Of a DNA stretch of 64,000 nt, positions 9,422-16,784 are shown piece after piece. Every line of letters begins with the position of its first letter. Within the stretch, counting starts at the first letter, position 1. This DNA comes from Vibrio fortis (lineage in GTDB: Bacteria > Pseudomonadota > Gammaproteobacteria > Enterobacterales > Vibrionaceae), in contig NZ_JFFR01000027.1 in NCBI RefSeq assembly GCF_000695685.1, positions 682,001 through 746,000 on the forward strand. Reading direction: 5' to 3'. The position numbers and the translations under genes are program-made. The notes beneath the pieces were generated by a model. The model had not been told where the DNA came from. It searched no databases and worked only from the letters and a program-made list of their open reading frames with translations.

Positions 9422-9820
9422 CCTCCCTATCTGGAAAGCAAGCAATCTACCTGTGAACTTACGTACTTTGTAATCGCGATTGAAGGATCTCGCCCTACAC
9501 TACTGAATCGCTCTGTACCCATCTCTGAAGAGCTTTACAACGAGATATACAAACTAACTTCAGGGAAGCTCTTTGAAGAATGCTATACACCTTTCTGCTA
9601 CATATTGAAGAATAAACTGAGCATCACCCTACCATCAGGGCAAGCCTCCCATGTATTGCGTCATTCGTTCGCAAGTCACTTCATGATGAATGGTGGTAAT
9701 ATATTAGTGCTAAGGGACATTCTAGGTCACGCCGATATCAGCATGACAATGCGCTATACCCACTTCGCACCCGATCACCTATCTGAAGCAATTATCCATA
9801 ACCCTCTTTCTAACCTGTAA
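9422..9820 (+). pseudogene. P2-type tyrosine integrase, C-terminal remnant
   Basis: Reading frame 9422-9820 encodes the catalytic end of a phage integrase without its N-terminal and core-binding domains and without a convincing start. Visible: RSVPISEELY (typical of P2-like integrases), HVLRHSFASHFMMN with the catalytic His-x-x-Arg-His, LGHADISMT, and the nucleophile Tyr in MRYTHFAP. The first about 20 codons do not align with the expected active-site Arg segment, so an internal deletion or frameshift is likely. It ends 65 bases before the guaC terminator. Only this scar suggests a former prophage or island here; no att sites were identified. Confidence 0.8.
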
Positions 9821-9823
9821 CCT

Positions 9824-9868
9824 GTCGCCACAAATTTTTTTGCTCGGCTGTCGCCACTTTGTCGCCAC
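9824..9868. repeat. Three short TGTCGCCAC repeats after the integrase remnant
   Basis: The nonamer TGTCGCCAC occurs three times within about 45 bases directly after the integrase stop, ahead of the guaC terminator. Such short repeats next to an integrase gene could be arm-type sites or part of an old att core, or remains of the original integrase tail coding sequence. Purely a sequence observation. Confidence 0.4.
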
Positions 9869-9884
9869 TTGCCAAATTTCAGCT

Positions 9885-9911
9885 AAAAAAAGAGCCACTC
9901 TAAAGTGGCTC
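9885..9911 (-). terminator. Rho-independent terminator of guaC
   Basis: A perfect 7-bp stem (GAGCCAC 9892-9898 with GTGGCTC 9905-9911), six-base loop, followed on the minus strand by six to seven T. It lies 33 bases past the guaC stop. Confidence 0.92.
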
Positions 9912-9944
9912 AATTCTTATAAATTAAAACAATCGTTTAAAACG

Positions 9945-10988
9945 TTATTCTTTGCCGAATACGTTGTTCTCTTGCTCTTGTACACGGATGAAAGTCGTAC
10001 GCTTAGTTAGCTCTTTAAGCTTTGCTGCGCCTACGTATGTACAAGTTGAACGTACACCACCAAGGATGTCAGAGATAGTGCCGTGAACAGAACCACGGAA
10101 CGGAAGTAAAACAGTTTTGCCTTCAGCTGCGCGGTACTTAGCAACACCACCTGAGTGCTTGTCCATAGCCGACTGAGAAGACATGCCATAGAACTTCATG
10201 AACTTCTTACCGTCTTGCTCTACTACTTCACCGCCTGACTCTTCGTGGCCCGCTAGCATACCGCCTAGCATTACGAAGTCTGCGCCGCCGCCGAATGCTT
10301 TTGCAACGTCACCCGCACATGAACAGCCACCGTCACCGATGATCATGCCGCCTAGGCCGTGCGCTGCGTCACCACACTCGATGATTGCAGAAAGCTGAGG
10401 GTAACCAACACCTGTTTTAACACGTGTAGTACATACAGAACCTGGGCCGATACCAACTTTAACAATGTCAGCACCCGCTAGGATTAGCTCTTCACACATG
10501 TCACCTGTTACAACGTTACCTGCAGAGATAACTTTGTTCGGGAATTCAGCACGTACCTTTTGAACGTACTCTACAAGGTGCTCTGAGTAGCCGTTTGCGA
10601 TATCGATACAGATGAAGATTAGCTCTTCAGATAACGCCATGATCTCTTTTGTTTTTTCGAAATCAGCGTCAGAAGTACCTGTTGATACGAAAACATTGTT
10701 TAGCGTCTTCTTGTCTGCTGATTTTACGAAGTCAGCCCACTGCTCTACTGTGTAGTGTTTGTGAACAGCTGTCATTACTTCGTGCTCTGCAAGAGCCGCT
10801 GCCATTTCAAAACTTGCAACAGAATCCATATTTGCTGCAATAACAGGAGTACCAGCCCATTGACGACCGCTGTGCTTGAATGTAAACTCGCGGGTTAAAT
10901 TTACTTGAGAACGACTTTTTAGTGTTGAACGCTTCGGGCGAAACAGTACATCTTTAAAGCCTAACTTAAGTTCTTGTTCGATACGCAT
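9945..10988 (-). CDS. guaC: GMP reductase
   Basis: Cytoplasmic NADPH-dependent GMP reductase, which converts GMP to IMP and ammonia in purine salvage. At 347 residues it has the normal length. The whole sequence has the GuaC/IMP-dehydrogenase barrel features: MRIEQELKLGFKDVL start, PVIAANMDSV, VGIGPGSVCTTR with the active-site Cys, IIGDGGC, the phosphate-binding GADFVMLGG and GGVRSTCTYVG near the end. ATG at 10988 has AAGGA upstream. It is transcribed alone from a sigma-70-like promoter at 11117-11144 and ends at the terminator at 9885-9911; its leader carries two hairpins with the same loop (see separate entries). Confidence 0.96.
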   Translation of the reverse strand: MRIEQELKLGFKDVLFRPKRSTLKSRSQVNLTREFTFKHSGRQWAGTPVIAANMDSVASFEMAAALAEHEVMTAVHKHYTVEQWADFVKSADKKTLNNVFVSTGTSDADFEKTKEIMALSEELIFICIDIANGYSEHLVEYVQKVRAEFPNKVISAGNVVTGDMCEELILAGADIVKVGIGPGSVCTTRVKTGVGYPQLSAIIECGDAAHGLGGMIIGDGGCSCAGDVAKAFGGGADFVMLGGMLAGHEESGGEVVEQDGKKFMKFYGMSSQSAMDKHSGGVAKYRAAEGKTVLLPFRGSVHGTISDILGGVRSTCTYVGAAKLKELTKRTTFIRVQEQENNVFGKE

Positions 10989-11037
10989 GGTGTTTTTCCT
11001 TGATTCATAAATGTATGTGTCACTCGCATGGTGCGTT

Positions 11038-11063
11038 GTAAAGTCGTTGGCAGACGAGTTTAC
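11038..11063 (-). promoter_or_regulatory. Second leader hairpin of guaC mRNA
   Basis: Within the leader, GTAAA and TTTAC (11038-11042, 11059-11063) pair, then a single mismatch, then TCGT with ACGA, closing a six-base loop that reads CTGCCA on the mRNA. The loop and its closing pairs (12 bases, 11045-11056) are identical to those in the first leader hairpin at 11091-11102. Shared loop sequence in unequal stems suggests a recognised RNA motif rather than chance duplication. Confidence 0.6.
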
Positions 11064-11077
11064 TTTTCTTCGGACAC

Positions 11078-11112
11078 AAAAAAACCGGAGCGTTGGCAGA
11101 CGCTCCGGTTTT
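11078..11112 (-). terminator. Terminator-like hairpin at the 5' end of the guaC transcript
   Basis: A 10-bp GC-rich stem (11084-11093 with 11100-11109), extended to 13 bp by A-T pairs, has loop CTGCCA on the minus strand and is followed by seven T. It therefore looks like an intrinsic terminator, but it lies between the guaC promoter and the guaC start, beginning almost at the expected transcription start. It could be an attenuator or a stabilising 5' stem-loop, or the end of a very short RNA. Read on the plus strand the T run is only four, so the minus direction is favoured. Confidence 0.65.
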
Positions 11113-11116
11113 CAGC

Positions 11117-11144
11117 ATTATAGGCCGTGATTTATTAACAGCAA
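11117..11144 (-). promoter_or_regulatory. guaC: Sigma-70-like promoter of guaC
   Basis: On the minus strand TTGCTG (11144-11139), a 16-base spacer and a perfect TATAAT (11122-11117). Transcription should begin near 11110, about 120 bases before the guaC ATG, right at the first leader hairpin. Confidence 0.7.
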
Positions 11145-11595
11145 GTCTGATATTTCATTTTTTTTTATGCTATCCTCCCAAAGATTCCATATCCGAATTC
11201 CTCTCTCCTTTCCTATTTTTCAGCTATTTACTTAGATATTAACGACTTAAGCGCACAGCGTGACGCAAACTTACGCAACATTTGCGCAAACGTTTTCCAC
11301 CCCTTCATCGCTACTTTCTCTTTTTATTTCTATTTCTGTGAGAAAAAGACGTCATCATGGTCAATCTTTGGCCTATAGAAACACTTCAAAAAGTACAAAT
11401 TTTTTGAATTTTCTTGTTTGAGTGCCTAAAAAATCGCCGTTATGAAAAAGAATAAGGTGTCGCAGAGATCAAAAGCTCACTCTTTAGCGATAACTCTTGC
11501 GAGTCAAACAGTCTAAAATAAGGTATAAGTTGCTTATTAGAACGGCTCTTTATATTAAACAAGAGCACATTGAATGGCTTACAAGGACGTTAGTT
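11145..11595. other. Intergenic region between guaC promoter and outer-membrane protein gene
   Basis: About 450 bases without a convincing gene. It holds a run of A/T (11155-11170), a cluster of CGCAA half-sites (near 11263-11292) including the perfect 10-bp palindrome TTTGCGCAAA at 11281-11290, and presumably the promoter of the gene starting at 11596, for which I could not fix the hexamers. The in-frame extension from 11497 has no ribosome site or signal peptide and is not taken as coding. Confidence 0.5.
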
Positions 11596-12138
11596 ATGAA
11601 GAAAACCCTCCCTCTACTTGCGCTTTTATGTATCAGTGGCTCCGCTTTGGCACAAAATGGTCCCGGTTCTTTCTATACCAATCTAGGTGTGACTGCGATT
11701 TCTGATGGTTCAGATTCTGAAACAGCCTACTTTGCGCAGCTAGGATACAACTATTACCTTTCACCTATGGTGTCACTCGATCTTAGCTTCGGTCATACCG
11801 CAACCTTAGATAGTACTGTGACGTCAGAATCTGATGGCTTTGCTTCAAAGTACAACTCTTACAGCGCAGGCCTAAAACTGGAGCAGAGCTTTGGTGGGTT
11901 TAATCTCTATGGTTCGGGCGGTGCGAGCTACATCGATTCCGAGGTAACACGTTGGGATGCAGTCAACAGCGTATCCAAAACAACAACAGACAGTAGTATC
12001 CAGCCTTATGCGAGTACAGGTATCACTTTTGCTCTGCTAGGCTCACCTTTAATTCTGGATACAGGCATCAGCTATCAATGGCTACCAAGCGGAGAAGGCG
12101 CCGCTTCTGTGTATGGTGGTGCCTACCTAAATTTCTAA
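11596..12138 (+). CDS. Small outer-membrane beta-barrel protein (OmpA-like/porin-family)
   Basis: A 180-residue exported protein. The signal peptide is clear (MKKTLPLLALLCISGSALA, cleavage before Gln), and the mature chain alternates polar and aromatic residues in eight or so strands, as in small OMP_b-brl/OmpX-type barrels, ending in aromatic Phe (GAYLNF). Function unknown; such proteins are often stress- or adhesion-related. ATG at 11596 is chosen over the open upstream codons because AAGGA precedes it and the signal peptide begins there. It ends at a terminator shared with the convergent PAS gene. Confidence 0.82.
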   Translation: MKKTLPLLALLCISGSALAQNGPGSFYTNLGVTAISDGSDSETAYFAQLGYNYYLSPMVSLDLSFGHTATLDSTVTSESDGFASKYNSYSAGLKLEQSFGGFNLYGSGGASYIDSEVTRWDAVNSVSKTTTDSSIQPYASTGITFALLGSPLILDTGISYQWLPSGEGAASVYGGAYLNF

Positions 12139-12167
12139 GCCGTAGCCCATAAACAACACAAAACGAG

Positions 12168-12193
12168 AAAGGCACGCATAATCGCGTGCCTTT
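12168..12193. terminator. Bidirectional terminator between convergent genes
   Basis: A perfect 10-bp stem (AAAGGCACGC 12168-12177 with GCGTGCCTTT 12184-12193) and six-base loop, between the end of the barrel protein gene (plus) and the end of the PAS gene (minus). T runs are short on both sides. Confidence 0.8.
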
Positions 12194-12219
12194 TCATTTA
12201 TGAATCTGTTTAGTGATAC

Positions 12220-12654
12220 TTACTGGCGAGCAACCAGAGCCTCTGCCGTCGCATCTTGAATAGAAAGAAACAGAGACGTGACTTGTCCAGTCGGAGAACG
12301 CATCGGGTTAAGCGTCACGTTCTGATACATGAAGTCTGCTTGTTGAGTGACAGGTCGTACGTTACGACACTTGAACAGATACGGGCGTTGTTGCCACGTA
12401 ATGAAACTACGACAGCCAAGATCATAAACGGGTTTAGTTTTGAGGCGGAACCACTCTTCTGGGATCTCAGGAAACAGCTCGAAGATCGATTTGCCAATCG
12501 CATCATGAGACTGTTTACCACTGTGGTGTGTCATGAAGCCATTCCAAACTTGCACGTTAAAATCTCGGTCAATCACTACAAGTCCCATGTCGACGTTTTG
12601 AACCATATCGACCATCCAATGGAATTGCTCAAACTCTGCAGGTAACTGAAGCAT
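12220..12654 (-). CDS. PAS-domain protein
   Basis: A 144-residue cytoplasmic single-domain PAS protein: VDMGLVVIDRDFNVQVWN is the usual PAS opening, followed by GKSIFELFPEIP and a closing beta hairpin ending FLSIQDAT. No kinase, cyclase or other output domain is present. Its ATG lies 3 bases after the stop of the REC-CheC gene, so both are made from one mRNA and may form one signalling unit. The ligand or cofactor is unknown. Confidence 0.85.
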   Translation of the reverse strand: MLQLPAEFEQFHWMVDMVQNVDMGLVVIDRDFNVQVWNGFMTHHSGKQSHDAIGKSIFELFPEIPEEWFRLKTKPVYDLGCRSFITWQQRPYLFKCRNVRPVTQQADFMYQNVTLNPMRSPTGQVTSLFLSIQDATAEALVARQ

Positions 12655-12656
12655 AA

Positions 12657-13661
12657 TTAGAACTCCTCCATTAGGTAAGACAGCTTGTTGTCTAGAAGTG
12701 GTAAAGATTCATCCACAAACATAAACAGTAGGTCACAGCGAATTGAGGTGCCTTCAATGTTGTAGCTCACCTCAAAGGTCATCGTCTTTTTGAACGAACC
12801 GCTGGTATTTGCAATCACAGATTCGATTGGAATATGTTGCCCTAACAGTACCGGAGAACTTTGGAAGAAACGCACTTCAGACTGTTCGCCTAAACCATTT
12901 AAGAAAGAGCCTACAAGAATGTTGGATACATCCATAAGCAGCTCTAACTCTTCAAGCTCTTCACTGTCAGTTGGCACCTTCATCAGCTTCTTGAGATCAT
13001 TCACACTCGAGTCACTGAGAAGAACCAATGCTTCGCCGGCAATACCTTCACCACTAAAGCCTTGGCACACACCCGATACCTGGTCGTTGTCGGCCAAATC
13101 GCGCAGTGCCATGTGAAGCTCACTCACTTCAAAGATGTTTACGTTAGGCAGTGGCAGATGAACAAATACATCGAAGTGACGGGCTAATGCGTCTGCCGCG
13201 CGACCAATCGAAACGTTCGCCACTTCCATATAGATATCGCGTCTGCGCAGAATAGGCAGCTCTAGCGGCGCTGGTGTGACTAATTGTGGCTGCTTAGGCG
13301 GATCAACCAACTCACGAAGAACGGCTTTAAGTGCCTCTTGATCGATTGGTTTTTGCAGGAAGGCTTTCGCCCCAAGATCCATAACCTTTTGCTTAGCTTT
13401 AGGCTGAATATCACCAGACACAACAACAACAGGCGTCGTGTTACCCAAGCGTTGCATCTCTTCTAATGTCCCATAGCCATCCAACTCTGGCATGGTCAAA
13501 TCGAGGAACATCAATTTAAACTGATTACTCGCTAATTCTTCGAGCGCATTCAATCCATGCACCGCGAAGGTTATGTCAGCATTTAACGACGGCGGTAAAG
13601 AGCGAGCCATCTGTTTTCGGGCTAAGGCAGAATCATCACATATAAGAACTGGAAACGACAT
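12657..13661 (-). CDS. Response regulator with CheC-type phosphatase domain
   Basis: A 334-residue cytoplasmic protein. Residues 1-120 are a receiver domain (acidic D9, D10; phospho-acceptor D54 in MFLDLTMPE; conserved Lys in FLQKP). Residues about 140-330 form a CheC/CheX-type domain with two E/D-x-x-N motifs (MEVANVSIG and MDVSNILVG), the pattern of CheY-P phosphatases. It may dephosphorylate CheY-like regulators, with its own phosphorylation controlling it. It is the first gene of a pair with the PAS protein. No histidine kinase adjoins it. Confidence 0.87.
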   Translation of the reverse strand: MSFPVLICDDSALARKQMARSLPPSLNADITFAVHGLNALEELASNQFKLMFLDLTMPELDGYGTLEEMQRLGNTTPVVVVSGDIQPKAKQKVMDLGAKAFLQKPIDQEALKAVLRELVDPPKQPQLVTPAPLELPILRRRDIYMEVANVSIGRAADALARHFDVFVHLPLPNVNIFEVSELHMALRDLADNDQVSGVCQGFSGEGIAGEALVLLSDSSVNDLKKLMKVPTDSEELEELELLMDVSNILVGSFLNGLGEQSEVRFFQSSPVLLGQHIPIESVIANTSGSFKKTMTFEVSYNIEGTSIRCDLLFMFVDESLPLLDNKLSYLMEEF

Positions 13662-13805
13662 TAATGTACCACCAATGATTGAAGCGAATAATAGCGAGTG
13701 TAACAGATCCTTATGGTATCAGGTACGGGGTGAATCCATTAATATGGTGATTACAGGCAAGATAATTAGAAGTTTTTGCTATGTTTGAGAGATCAAGATA
13801 TGCAG

Positions 13806-13836
13806 TCAGAAACCCTTAATATAAAAGGGTTTCTGA
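13806..13836. repeat. Perfect 12-bp inverted repeat in intergenic region
   Basis: TCAGAAACCCTT (13806-13817) and its exact complement (13825-13836) flank a seven-base A/T loop. There is no T run on either side, so it is not a standard terminator for either neighbour; it sits between the REC-CheC start (13661) and the end of the small membrane protein gene (13934). It could stop the minus-strand transcript of that gene less efficiently, or be a protein site. Confidence 0.55.
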
Positions 13837-13933
13837 ATAAATCGAGTGGTGTTTTCTAAACAAGATGGTGGAATGGCAGCAATTAATAAATCACATCATT
13901 CCGTTCTAGAAATATGTGTAATGAAGCGATCGA

Positions 13934-14179
13934 TTAAAGTTGGTATGTTGGCCATAAAATCAGTAAAGCAAAACGCAAAATGACAGCAAATACCAGAAGC
14001 GCAATACCTAAGCGATACCACTTATATTCCGAGACACTCATAGGAATGCGTTTATAGAACATGGTAATCACACCTTTCCAATCAGAACTGCGCTTTCCAT
14101 ATTGCATTACGCTCGTCAGTACAAAAAGAGCCCCAAGTACCAACATCCCTTTCTCGGCCCAAAACAACCCTACTTCCAT
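13934..14179 (-). CDS. Small membrane protein of unknown function
   Basis: An 81-residue protein with two hydrophobic segments (about 8-25 and 58-78) and a basic middle part (GKRSSDWKGV, FYKRIPMS). I do not recognise a family; similar short two-helix proteins are common in Vibrio. ATG 14179 follows an AAGGAAAGAGG-like stretch on the minus strand. It lies 93 bases downstream of the MATE gene on the same strand and may be cotranscribed. Confidence 0.65.
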   Translation of the reverse strand: MEVGLFWAEKGMLVLGALFVLTSVMQYGKRSSDWKGVITMFYKRIPMSVSEYKWYRLGIALLVFAVILRFALLILWPTYQL

Positions 14180-14271
14180 TTGTACAACCTCTTTCCTTAA
14201 GTCTTCAATACAGTGTAATCAGCTTATGCTAGGGTTTCTGTACGACGTTGGTCTAAGTTGTACAAACGGGG

Positions 14272-15621
14272 TTAATGCGCCAATTGTGCCGAGCAATCTA
14301 AAGTGCGCTGCTTTCTGATCTCAACCATGAGTTGAACAAGCAATAAGATACCCGTAACACCAAGGCCGATACCAATACCGCCCCAGATACCAGCAAGCTG
14401 ATAGTCCGGCATTAGATACCATGCCGCTGGTAAACCAAACACCCAATAGCCAATCGCTGTCATTACCGTTGGCATAGAGACAATTTTCATGCCTCTTAGC
14501 AGGTTGATCGCTAGCAGTTGCCATGCATCAACAATGAAGCAGAGAGCCACTACCCAGATAACCGAAGTTAACAGCGTCGACATGGTGTCTGTACCGTCAT
14601 CAAGTTGGAAGATTGCCGCAATGGCTTCAGGCCACGCAATAAAGACACCGCACAACACCAAGCTCAACAGCGAGACCAGAATAAAGCTCTGAACTGAGGT
14701 TTTCTTGATGCCTTCAATATTACCCGCACCAAAGTCACGACCGACCAATATCGCCGCTGCTTGAGAGAAACCAAAGTTGAAGTTCCAAGTAAAGCTCAAG
14801 CACTGAAGTAGAATTTGGTGTAGTGCTAATGACGCAATACTGATGGTTCCTGCCATTAGCGTACCGCCATAGATAAGACCATGCTCCAGAATCGCCGCGA
14901 CCGCGATAGGTAAGCCCATCAATAGCAGCGGAGCCATCAACTTGACCGAATACTCATCCAAGTGCAGCCAAGGGGCGAACGGTTTGAACTCGTCACGTTG
15001 AAATACCCAGAACGTATAGCCAATCATCACGACCAGTGCTGCAATCGCGGTACCTAAACCAAGCCCCGTTAAACCCATACCGAGCTCGAAGGTCATGAAA
15101 TAGCTCACTGGAACGTTCAAAATAACAGTGGCTATCGACATGATCAAAATAGAGCGTACGTTACCAAAGGCGCTGGTTAATCCTCGCAAAACCAGTAATA
15201 ACAATGATGGCAACATCACCCACTTAAGTGCATGAACGTACTCCATCGCAAGAGTAATCACCTCTGGCGGTTGTTTCGCCATTTCAAGTACTTGAGGCGC
15301 GAACCAGAAACCAGACATCAAAACAGCGCTCATCACAAACGAAAGCATGACTGCGCCTTTTACCGCCAAACGGATCTGTTGGTTACCAAAATCTGGGCGA
15401 GCAACTCTCTGCCCGTAGGCGATAGCGATTAAGTTGGCGACGCAGCCGACCGTGCTACTGGCAATAAGAAAAATAAAGAAGTAGATCGAGGCACCCAAAC
15501 CACCCGCAGCCAGCGCAGATACGCTAATTCGAGACATCATCCATACATCGGTCAAAACCAATGCCATTGATATCAATTGTGAAATGATGAGCGGGAATGC
15601 AAGTGCGAGTATTTTTTTCAT
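14272..15621 (-). CDS. MATE-family multidrug/sodium antiporter
   Basis: Inner-membrane exporter of 449 residues with twelve predicted helices. The start (LALAFPLIISQLISMALVLTDVWMMSRIS) and ASIYFFIFLIASSTVG are typical MATE helix 1-2 sequence, repeated in the second half (GLIYGGTLMAGTISIASLALHQI). Members expel cationic drugs or dyes using Na+ or H+. The AGAGG site precedes ATG 15621. It is divergent from a LysR regulator 101 bases away, which may control it. Confidence 0.9.
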   Translation of the reverse strand: MKKILALAFPLIISQLISMALVLTDVWMMSRISVSALAAGGLGASIYFFIFLIASSTVGCVANLIAIAYGQRVARPDFGNQQIRLAVKGAVMLSFVMSAVLMSGFWFAPQVLEMAKQPPEVITLAMEYVHALKWVMLPSLLLLVLRGLTSAFGNVRSILIMSIATVILNVPVSYFMTFELGMGLTGLGLGTAIAALVVMIGYTFWVFQRDEFKPFAPWLHLDEYSVKLMAPLLLMGLPIAVAAILEHGLIYGGTLMAGTISIASLALHQILLQCLSFTWNFNFGFSQAAAILVGRDFGAGNIEGIKKTSVQSFILVSLLSLVLCGVFIAWPEAIAAIFQLDDGTDTMSTLLTSVIWVVALCFIVDAWQLLAINLLRGMKIVSMPTVMTAIGYWVFGLPAAWYLMPDYQLAGIWGGIGIGLGVTGILLLVQLMVEIRKQRTLDCSAQLAH

Positions 15622-15722
15622 GAGAGCCTCTTAAGATTTCCACAAACCTTATGGCTTTTAGCACTAGCCTTCAATTGATATATCTGCCACTCTTACATTC
15701 CAAAAACTCATGCGAGTGTTTT

Positions 15723-16673
15723 ATGACCCCATATCCAAATCTGCCCTATTCTCACAATGGACTGCGCGCCTTTGAGTCTGTCGCTAGGCTCATGAGCTTT
15801 ACGCTGGCGGCTGATGAACTGAATGTTACTCAAAGTGCGGTAAGCCGACAGGTGAAACAGTTAGAAGATGAGCTAGAAATTTCGCTAGTGCGTCGCAAGC
15901 ATCGCGCTATTGAACTGACGCCACAAGGTAACGAGTTGTACCTTGCCCTACGTGAAGGTTATAGCAACATTGAATCCGTGCTTGCCAGTTGGAAAGAGCC
16001 GAAGCAGAAACGAATCGTCATCAAAGCTGCGCTGAGTTATGCCACGCGAGTGCTGATTTCTAAAGTTAGGCAGCTCAATGAGAGGTACCCTGATTACGAG
16101 ATCGTGATTATTCCTGTTATCGAGGAAGATGAAGCACTTAACTACACCGATTACGATTTATTGGTCTTCCATACGCAACTGAAGAACCATTACGACAACA
16201 AACCCGGTATCCGCGTACTGCGCGAAGAGTTTATGGCACCAGTCTGCTCGCACAGCTTAGTAACTGACGATCTTGATTTAGACTCAATCCTAACCTTACC
16301 AAGATTGCACCCCACCCTTGATCATACTGACTGGAAGACATGGTTATCCGATGTGGCGTATCCACCGACAACGCCTGTCAGAAATACCAGCTTCCTCTCC
16401 CTTGATTTAGCACTGAACGCCTGCCTTTCTGGACAAGGTGTTACCGTGACTGACTTGTTATTGATCATCCCTGAATTAGAGCGAGGATTTTTGTACTGTC
16501 CGCCTAACGCAAAAATTCAGCATAGTGCGTGGACGTATTACCTGCATCAAAATACCAAGAGCGCGGTCATTGATGATCTCATCGATTGGCTTGTTGAGGA
16601 GAATGAGAACGAGCTGAGCAAACTAAAACGCCTCGCTCAGCAGAATGATTGGTATGGAGTGATAGAGAGGTAG
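15723..16673 (+). CDS. LysR-family transcriptional regulator (GcvA-like)
   Basis: A 316-residue DNA-binding regulator. The N-terminal winged helix-turn-helix (about residues 12-70) has the family pattern LRAFESVARLMSFTLAADEL and NVTQSAVSRQVKQLE; the rest is a LysR substrate-binding domain. ATG at 15723 is used because it begins just before the helix-turn-helix as in GcvA/TrpI-type members; the open codons from 15651 have no matching family sequence. Divergent from the MATE gene, so it likely autoregulates and controls that exporter; effector unknown. Confidence 0.88.
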   Translation: MTPYPNLPYSHNGLRAFESVARLMSFTLAADELNVTQSAVSRQVKQLEDELEISLVRRKHRAIELTPQGNELYLALREGYSNIESVLASWKEPKQKRIVIKAALSYATRVLISKVRQLNERYPDYEIVIIPVIEEDEALNYTDYDLLVFHTQLKNHYDNKPGIRVLREEFMAPVCSHSLVTDDLDLDSILTLPRLHPTLDHTDWKTWLSDVAYPPTTPVRNTSFLSLDLALNACLSGQGVTVTDLLLIIPELERGFLYCPPNAKIQHSAWTYYLHQNTKSAVIDDLIDWLVEENENELSKLKRLAQQNDWYGVIER

Positions 16674-16784
16674 GTAGAGAGAGATAAATAGAGAGATAAC
16701 GACAAAAACACCCACAAACTATCATCTATGGTGATGTAACTTGTGGGCGAGAGTTATCTGATTATCTCTTTCAATGTGAGAGCG

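Noticed and set aside
9422..9820. Functional small recombinase
   Set aside because: Lacks the core-binding domain, the first catalytic Arg and a start codon with ribosome site; treated as a remnant.
11038..11112. Purine riboswitch before guaC
   Set aside because: The leader has two simple hairpins but no three-way junction or conserved purine-aptamer core.
12256..12645. 129-codon plus-strand open frame
   Set aside because: Antisense to the PAS gene; the PAS frame has recognisable domain sequence, this does not.
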